From: Pseudolabrys sp. | GTDB lineage: Bacteria; Pseudomonadota; Alphaproteobacteria; Rhizobiales; Xanthobacteraceae | Assembly (NCBI GenBank): GCA_025929185.1 | Contig: JAICMO010000010.1 | Coordinates: 1 to 38,709 of the forward strand | Direction of reading: 5' to 3' | DNA length: 38,709 nucleotides | Shown here: positions 33,919-38,709 of the stretch, one piece after another | How the letters are laid out: each line of letters begins with the position of its first letter | How positions within the stretch are numbered: the first letter of the stretch is position 1 | Made by a program: the position numbers and the translations under genes | The notes under the pieces: generated by a model | Told to the model about the DNA's origin: nothing | Seen by the model: only the letters and a program-made list of their open reading frames with translations | Database searches by the model: none

Positions 33919-34536
33919 ATGACCAAGCGCCATGAAGCCAAGTACAAACTCGACCGCCGTATGGGCGAAAACGTCTGGGGCCGCCCGAAGAGCCCCGTCA
34001 ACCGCCGCGAATATGGCCCCGGCCAGCACGGACAGCGCCGCAAGGGCAAGCTCTCAGACTACGGTGTGCAGCTCAAGGCCAAGCAGAAGCTGCGCGGCTA
34101 CTACGGCAACATTTCCGAAAAGCAGTTCCGCGGCATTTATCAGGAAGCGCGCCGCCTCAAGGGCGACACCGGCGCGCACATGGTCGGCCTGCTCGAGCGG
34201 CGGCTCGATGCGGTCGTCTTCCGCGCGAAGTTCGTGCCGACTGTCTTCGCAGCGCGGCAATTCATCAGTCACGGACACATCAAGGTGAACGGCCGCCGCG
34301 TCAACATCCCGAGCTATCGCGTGAAGATCGGCGATACGATCGAGGTGAAGGAGCAATCACGCGAACTGGCGCTGGTGATCGAGGCGCAAGCGCTCGCCGA
34401 ACGTGACGTGCCCGACTACATCGAACTCGACAGCAGCAAATTGACGGCAAAGCTCACGCGCGTGCCGCTGATCGGTGACGTTCCATACGCGGTGATGATG
34501 GAGCCGCACTTGGTCGTCGAGTATTACTCGCGCTGA
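33919..34536 (+). CDS. rpsD: 30S ribosomal protein S4
   Basis: This 205-aa protein is the primary 16S rRNA-binding protein S4 of the small subunit. It begins [20 protein letters not shown] and contains [16 protein letters not shown], followed by the S4 RNA-binding domain with [13 protein letters not shown] and [26 protein letters not shown] before ATG 33919 supports the start; a TTG seven codons earlier is not used. It is not part of a ribosomal-protein operon here, which is common for rpsD in alphaproteobacteria. Confidence 0.97.
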   Translation: MTKRHEAKYKLDRRMGENVWGRPKSPVNRREYGPGQHGQRRKGKLSDYGVQLKAKQKLRGYYGNISEKQFRGIYQEARRLKGDTGAHMVGLLERRLDAVVFRAKFVPTVFAARQFISHGHIKVNGRRVNIPSYRVKIGDTIEVKEQSRELALVIEAQALAERDVPDYIELDSSKLTAKLTRVPLIGDVPYAVMMEPHLVVEYYSR

Positions 34537-34565
34537 TCGTCAGCGCCGCCGCTTGTTACGCGACG

Positions 34566-34595
34566 AACCCCGCCTCCTCCTCGGCGGGGTTTTTG
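34566..34595 (+). terminator. Intrinsic terminator of rpsD
   Basis: AACCCCGCC and GGCGGGGTT arms with an 8-nt loop are followed by TTTTTGTTTTT. It lies 30 bp after the rpsD stop and is a textbook Rho-independent terminator. Confidence 0.9.
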
Positions 34596-34742
34596 TTTTT
34601 CGCGCGCAATTCCACGGGAACGCACGTGCTTTCCTCTGAATTCTCCTTTGAAAACAATACCTAATATAGTGGGTCCGTTGCTATTGACGCCTAGATTTAG
34701 TAATCTGATTCGGCTCGAGGATCGATTCACGGAGATTCGCTC

Positions 34743-34976
34743 ATGAATGGAATCCAGATGGCAAAACAGTGGGTGGGTGCGTTGACCGAGCTGGCGTTGA
34801 TGCTGCTTGCACTCGCGATTGTGCTGGCGCTTCTCATCGGCTCGAACCTTCCGTTCTTCGGCACAGTAACCACGAACATCATGGCGTGGGTGAAAGATTT
34901 GGGATCGAACGGCCTCGTCGGCCTGATCTCGCTCGGCATCATCATCTGGTTGTTTTCGAAGAGATCGATGACGTAA
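34743..34976 (+). CDS. Small two-helix membrane protein, copy 1
   Basis: A 77-aa protein with two hydrophobic helices (about 15-38 and 55-72) joined by a short linker (FFGTVTTNIMAWVKDLGSNG) and a basic end (FSKRSMT). GGAGATTCGCTC precedes the ATG. It resembles the 78-aa protein encoded 110 bp downstream in length, topology and spacing. No family was recognised. A standalone promoter is likely because a strong terminator lies upstream. Confidence 0.72.
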   Translation: MNGIQMAKQWVGALTELALMLLALAIVLALLIGSNLPFFGTVTTNIMAWVKDLGSNGLVGLISLGIIIWLFSKRSMT

Positions 34977-35015
34977 GCCTCGTTGCGTGCGCCGCTGCGT
35001 CAAGCGCGGCGCAAA

Positions 35016-35046
35016 AAAATTTGGGTGGGGATGAGCCTCCCCACCC
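35016..35046 (-). terminator. Minus-strand intrinsic terminator between the two mini membrane genes
   Basis: Arms GGGTGGGG and CCCCACCC (9 bp with the closing A-T pair) around a 6-nt loop. Read on the minus strand the hairpin is followed by AAATTTTTTTG, a good T run. Read on the plus strand there is no T run. It would stop a transcript coming from grxD through the antisense of the 35086 gene. Confidence 0.6.
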
Positions 35047-35085
35047 ATTCGCTCCTTACAGCCAAAGCGCCATCATAGGTGAGCC

Positions 35086-35322
35086 ATGATGGACATTCTG
35101 GACAGAACGCGGCGCTACCTGTGGACGTTCGTCGAGCTCGGCTTCGTCAGCGTGCTCGCGATCATGCTGATCTATTTAATTCTCGGACAAAACTCGGGTG
35201 TGTTCGTGTTGTCGGTCGCCGACAACGTCATGAAATTCGCCAGCGAGGTGCCGACACCGAGCCTGATCGGGCTCGCGCTGATCCTGGCGATCATTTACCT
35301 GATTATGAACCGCTTGAAGTAA
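35086..35322 (+). CDS. Small two-helix membrane protein, copy 2
   Basis: A 78-aa protein with two hydrophobic helices (about 13-35 and 58-74). The linker contains VFVLSVADNVMKFASEV and the end is basic (IMNRLK). It shares its layout with the 77-aa protein just upstream and is probably a diverged duplicate. The start ATG has GGTGAGCC upstream, and the next codon is also ATG. It is tail-to-tail with grxD, with 21 bp between stops. Confidence 0.72.
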   Translation: MMDILDRTRRYLWTFVELGFVSVLAIMLIYLILGQNSGVFVLSVADNVMKFASEVPTPSLIGLALILAIIYLIMNRLK

Positions 35323-35343
35323 AGCGCTTCGCGCTTACGCATT

Positions 35344-35682
35344 TTAGATTTCGGCGCTCGCGCGCAGCGCGATGCCTTTGTCCTTGAGCGCCTGCTGCAA
35401 TTCGCCCGCCTGGAACATCTCGCGCACGATGTCGCAGCCGCCGACGAACTCGCCCTTCACGTAAAGCTGCGGAATGGTCGGCCAATTGGAATAGGCTTTG
35501 ATGCCGTTGCGCAGCTCGTCGGACTCCAGAACATTGAGGCCTTTATAGGCAACGCCGAGGTGGTCGAGGATTTGCACCACTTGTCCGGAAAATCCGCACA
35601 TCGGGAATTGCGGGGTTCCCTTCATGAACAAAACGACGTCGTTGTTCTGCACTTCGTTTTCGATGAATTGCTCGATGGCCAT
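35344..35682 (-). CDS. grxD: Monothiol glutaredoxin
   Basis: This 112-aa protein is a Grx4-type monothiol glutaredoxin with the active site CGFS at 29-32 and the later [19 protein letters not shown]. Such proteins bind a [2Fe-2S] cluster with glutathione and pair with BolA in iron-sulfur transfer. A bolA gene lies upstream in the same direction, separated by ridA. AT-rich sequence (GGATATATATG) at about 35730 may hold a promoter, so grxD may be transcribed both alone and with bolA-ridA. Confidence 0.95.
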   Translation of the reverse strand: MAIEQFIENEVQNNDVVLFMKGTPQFPMCGFSGQVVQILDHLGVAYKGLNVLESDELRNGIKAYSNWPTIPQLYVKGEFVGGCDIVREMFQAGELQQALKDKGIALRASAEI

Positions 35683-35788
35683 GATTTCGGTCCTGTCTGG
35701 CGCGGGCGACTCGGGGCCCCTTTCAGCGGATAGGATATATATGTAGCGCAGCCGCCGGTGTCACCCCAAGTGGTGGGCAACGCGTCGG

Positions 35789-36190
35789 CTATGGGCCGGC
35801 GGGCGCATAAAATGTGCCCTCAACCTCGACAATATCGTCCCGATTGAGCCGAGCGACCTCGACGATGATACGTGGGGGATAAGCGCCGTCCGGCGAAAAC
35901 GCCTGCTGCGCGCTGTTAACCATCGGCCGGTGGTGGCCCATGTCGGCAACATAGATGACGAGACGAACGCAATCGGCAAGACTTGCGCCTTCGCCTGCGG
36001 CGATCGTCTTCATGTTCTCGAATGCCTGCCGGACACGCGCTTCCTCGTCGGCGACCAATTCATTGGTCGATGGATCGATGCCGCGCATTCCGGCAACAAA
36101 GACGAAGTCGCCCGCGCGCGCTCCGACGCTCCGGGTTCCGGTCGGCTCGATCGCGGTCGCAGGCGCGAGCAGCCTGACGCGTCCAGCCAT
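35789..36190 (-). CDS. RidA (YjgF/YER057c/UK114) family protein
   Basis: This 133-aa protein has the RidA fold, with the conserved Arg at 107 (PPRIIVEVARL) and Glu at 124 (VEVEG). RidA proteins deaminate reactive enamine/imine intermediates released by PLP enzymes. The Arg that binds the substrate carboxylate is present, so activity is plausible, though subgroup members differ. Its ATG shares a base with the bolA stop (TGATG), so the pair is translationally coupled. A longer frame back to 36529 runs through bolA in another frame and is rejected. Confidence 0.9.
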   Translation of the reverse strand: MAGRVRLLAPATAIEPTGTRSVGARAGDFVFVAGMRGIDPSTNELVADEEARVRQAFENMKTIAAGEGASLADCVRLVIYVADMGHHRPMVNSAQQAFSPDGAYPPRIIVEVARLNRDDIVEVEGTFYAPAGP

Positions 36191-36426
36191 CAGCTTTCCG
36201 GCGTGCCGGTTTGCAGCGCCAAGGCGTGCAGCACGCCGCCCATTTGACCTTTGAGGGCTTCGTACACGAGCTGGTGCTGCTGCACCCGCGACTTGCCTTT
36301 GAACGCGGCGGAAATGACGGTCGCAGCATAATGATCGCCGTCGCCTGCCAGATCGCGGATAGTCACCGTCGCGTCTGGAAGCCGCGCCTTGATCAGCCGC
36401 TCGATCTCGGTTGCATCCATCGCCAT
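36190..36426 (-). CDS. bolA: BolA family protein
   Basis: A 78-aa protein beginning MAMDATEIERLIKARLPDA. It holds the BolA helix-strand pattern TIRDLAGDGDHYAATVISAAF and HQLVYEALKGQMGGVLHALAL. BolA proteins bind monothiol glutaredoxins and [2Fe-2S] clusters; here grxD is two genes downstream. The ATG at 36426 or 36420 is the start. The same frame is open much further upstream (to 37623), but that part is the antisense of the repeat protein gene. Its stop is shared with the ridA start. Confidence 0.9.
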   Translation of the reverse strand: MAMDATEIERLIKARLPDATVTIRDLAGDGDHYAATVISAAFKGKSRVQQHQLVYEALKGQMGGVLHALALQTGTPES

Positions 36427-36682
36427 CGGCGGAACTCTGCGGCCGGAGTTTCTGCGCCCCCGAATCTTCCGGTCGTGCAAGTAATTTGGTCCGAATTTTT
36501 GACGAATGACAATATCGGTCGCGGCACATTGCGGCCCATACAGGGAATATTGATCAGCGCAATGCCGGCCGGAATTCGCATCCTTACGAAATAGCTGCGA
36601 CGAGCGAGGCGGCCCACTACACAGCCCGATCGTTTCCGTTATACTTTTGACCGGGGACGAGAGCCAGGCTGAGGGGGCGGGC

Positions 36683-38709
36683 ATGTTCGCGCTGTTCAAC
36701 GGTATTGACGCGGCAGGCAACAAGGGCCTGTGGGTTACGGACGGAACGGCGGCCGGCACGACGGAGCTTTCAATTACCGGCGCCTTTACCACCGGAATCA
36801 ATCCCTCCGACATCACCGAATTTGGCGCCGGCGCGCTGTTCAGCGGTGAGAATGGCAACGGGCAATTCAATCTCTGGATTACCGACGGGACTTCCGCTGG
36901 GACCACCGCAATCTCGGTATCCGGTGTGGGTGGTGTGAGTCTGGACGGTTTGCAGCCATTCGACATAACGGTCAACGGCAGCAGAGCGGTTTTTGATGGC
37001 GTCGATAGCACCGGAGCATTCGGCCTCTGGACGACGACCGGATCGACGCCTTTCCTTATCGACCCGGGCAACCCACGACTTGCTCCCAGCGACATCACTG
37101 CGGTCGGCAATCGATGGCTGCTCAACGGCAACAGCAATAGCAGCGGCAGCACGGCGCTGTGGACGACGGATGGTAACTCGGCGGGGAATACAAAAAATAT
37201 CTTTGCCAATGATCCACAAGACATCACTGCGTTTGGCAACAAGGCGCTGTTCTCGGCCTTCGATTCGGACGGGAATGTAGGATTGTGGATATCGGATGGC
37301 GTCACCGTCGGCGGCACGTTCGAGATCACGCCGAAATTCCTTGGGTCGGCCGCCGGCGTCTCGCTCAACCCGACGGATCTAACCGTCCTCAACAGCAGCA
37401 AGGTGTTGTTCTCCGGCGCCGATGACACCGGCGCCTTTGGCCTTTGTGTTACCGATGGCACAATCGGCGGCACCAAGCTGATCGCCCCTGCGCTCGACCC
37501 GAATGACATCACGACGCTGAACCCGAGCCTCGCGCTGTTCAACGGAACGGACGGCTCCGGCACCATGGGCTTGTGGGAAACGAACGGGACCGCCGCCGAG
37601 ACGGCGCTCGTTTTGGCCGGCACCGCCGCGGTCGGCGGACTCGACCCTCACGAAATCACCGCGATCGGCACCACGAAGGCCGTATTCGAGGGAACCGATG
37701 CGTCGGGCCTTTTGAGTCTTTGGGTGACTAACGGAACGGCAGCCGGAACGGTCGAAATCTTCAGCACGAAGTCGGCCGCTTGGGCGCCGTGGGGTGGATT
37801 GGATCCGACCGACATCACCGTTTTTGGCACGCATGCCCTCTTCGAGGGCACCGATTCTGCGACGGGCGTACGTGGACTTTGGATCACCGATGGAACCAAC
37901 GTCGGAACCAAAGAGCTCGTTTCCGGCGCGGCGTGGGGTGGATTAAATCCTCAAGATATTACGGACCCGCCGAGCCATTTTACGGACGTATCCGGAGGCG
38001 CCGGCAACGTTATCGAGCAGGGCGATGCGAATACTTTCGACGTCGTTTCAATCAAGGGAAGCGAGGCTCTTGTTCTCAGCAACTTCAACGCGGACGCTTG
38101 GTCGATCGACGGTCTCCAAGGAAACGATCAGCCGATCTTCGGCGATGCGCACAACAATACACTCGACTTTGGCGGCCTATCCCTCAGCACCGGTGTTGAA
38201 TTCATCGACGGCCGAGGTGGCGACGATACCATCAGTGGCACGACCTTCGATGATAGCATTCGCGGAGGCCTTGGCGACGACATCCTGAACGGCGGCCCAG
38301 GCGGCAACGATCATCTTTCCGGTGGAGCAGGAGACGACACGCTTCTCGGCGGCGACGGCAATGACATTCTTTGGAGCGGGGCTGGCGCCGACCATCTCGA
38401 CGGCGGACCGGGCGTGGACCGTGCGGAATACAGCGACTCAGCGGACGGGTTGACCGTCGATCTCGGAAATCCAGCATCCAATACCGGAATCGCGGCGGGC
38501 GACACTTATGTCTCGGTCGAGAATCTATACGGTTCGAACCACGACGACGTTCTGCGCGGAAATGGCGAAGCCAATACGATTTGGGGCGCGGACGGAAACG
38601 ATTTACTGAGCGGCCGCGGCGGCGACGACAAGCTTGTTGGCGGTAACGGCGACGACGTGCTTGCCGGCGGCGCCGGCAATGACACGTTTATTTTCAATAC
38701 GGCGCCGAA
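36683..38709 (+). CDS. Large secreted protein with WxTDGT repeats and RTX repeats (3' end outside window)
   Basis: The frame is open from ATG 36683 (GAGGGGGCGG upstream) to the window edge, 675 codons. Residues about 1-430 contain nine copies of a 42-53-residue unit with the core G-L-W-x-T-D-G-T-x-A-G-T, often preceded by DIT.FG..ALF.G.D. The sixth copy has Cys in place of Trp. After a linker (about 430-510), RTX nonapeptides of the GGxGxDxLx type begin at about residue 510 and continue to the edge. RTX repeats bind calcium and usually mark export by a type I system whose C-terminal signal would lie beyond the window. There is no N-terminal signal peptide, which fits. Function is unknown; adhesin or surface-layer roles are possible. 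Confidence 0.85.
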   Translation, partial: MFALFNGIDAAGNKGLWVTDGTAAGTTELSITGAFTTGINPSDITEFGAGALFSGENGNGQFNLWITDGTSAGTTAISVSGVGGVSLDGLQPFDITVNGSRAVFDGVDSTGAFGLWTTTGSTPFLIDPGNPRLAPSDITAVGNRWLLNGNSNSSGSTALWTTDGNSAGNTKNIFANDPQDITAFGNKALFSAFDSDGNVGLWISDGVTVGGTFEITPKFLGSAAGVSLNPTDLTVLNSSKVLFSGADDTGAFGLCVTDGTIGGTKLIAPALDPNDITTLNPSLALFNGTDGSGTMGLWETNGTAAETALVLAGTAAVGGLDPHEITAIGTTKAVFEGTDASGLLSLWVTNGTAAGTVEIFSTKSAAWAPWGGLDPTDITVFGTHALFEGTDSATGVRGLWITDGTNVGTKELVSGAAWGGLNPQDITDPPSHFTDVSGGAGNVIEQGDANTFDVVSIKGSEALVLSNFNADAWSIDGLQGNDQPIFGDAHNNTLDFGGLSLSTGVEFIDGRGGDDTISGTTFDDSIRGGLGDDILNGGPGGNDHLSGGAGDDTLLGGDGNDILWSGAGADHLDGGPGVDRAEYSDSADGLTVDLGNPASNTGIAAGDTYVSVENLYGSNHDDVLRGNGEANTIWGADGNDLLSGRGGDDKLVGGNGDDVLAGGAGNDTFIFNTAP

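Noticed and set aside
36427-37623. Long open minus-strand frame continuing upstream from bolA (about 400 codons)
   Set aside because: It is the antisense of the repeat protein gene; its Pro/Ser/Val-rich low-complexity product mirrors those repeats, and the BolA fold starts cleanly at 36426.

Overview
The window reads as chromosomal DNA of an alphaproteobacterium of the order Hyphomicrobiales (Rhizobiales), probably close to the Bradyrhizobium/Xanthobacteraceae group. This is inferred from the GC-rich gene style, the S4, BolA and GrxD sequences, a branched-chain amino acid (liv) operon carrying a DUF6867 gene, DUF5985 genes, and many short palindromic intergenic repeats of the kind common in those genomes. 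No rRNA, tRNA, CRISPR, phage or transposase gene was recognised.

Layout. Positions 1-2285 (minus) hold a MoxR-type AAA ATPase followed by a VWA/CoxE-like protein cut by the window edge. Positions 2376-7862 hold two VOC-fold proteins, a PAS-GGDEF diguanylate cyclase, an orphan Bug/TctC solute receptor, and a divergent BTAD/TolB-like/TPR regulator. Positions 8111-12510 (minus) encode a CO-dehydrogenase/xanthine-dehydrogenase-family set (coxG, then coxS-coxL-coxM). Its large subunit carries the form II active-site loop, so CO oxidation cannot be assumed. The MoxR/CoxE pair is the kind of maturation module such enzymes use. Next come pcaD-pcaC (protocatechuate branch of the beta-ketoadipate pathway), a CDF metal transporter, a small membrane protein, a DHA2 efflux pump with a tail-to-tail AraC regulator, a 27-codon membrane peptide gene, and a sterol-desaturase-family hydroxylase.

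Positions 18775-24476 are a complete branched-chain amino acid/amide ABC transporter operon (livH-livM-livG-livF-DUF6867-livK) with a large palindromic repeat inside it and an intrinsic terminator at its end. Then follow ccdA, a P1-family self-cleaving peptidase, a KTSC protein, a DadA-like oxidoreductase, a Ser/Thr/Ala-rich orphan, rpe, a three-gene cassette of unknown function (helical protein plus two DUF5985 membrane proteins), purB, an SH3b/Tyr-rich secreted protein, murI, rpsD, two paralogous mini membrane proteins, and the bolA-ridA-grxD group. The window ends inside a large secreted protein with nine WxTDGT-type repeats followed by RTX calcium-binding repeats.

The most notable observations are: a palindromic repeat that provides and can mask the Shine-Dalgarno of the coxE-like gene; the nine-repeat plus RTX exoprotein; the DUF5985 cassette; a CDF transporter with a Cys in place of a conserved metal-site His; the 27-aa gene overlapping the hydroxylase gene; a multi-stem structure ahead of rpe; and a minus-strand terminator that would give grxD an antisense tail. 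No wholly new multi-gene defence or mobile system could be demonstrated.
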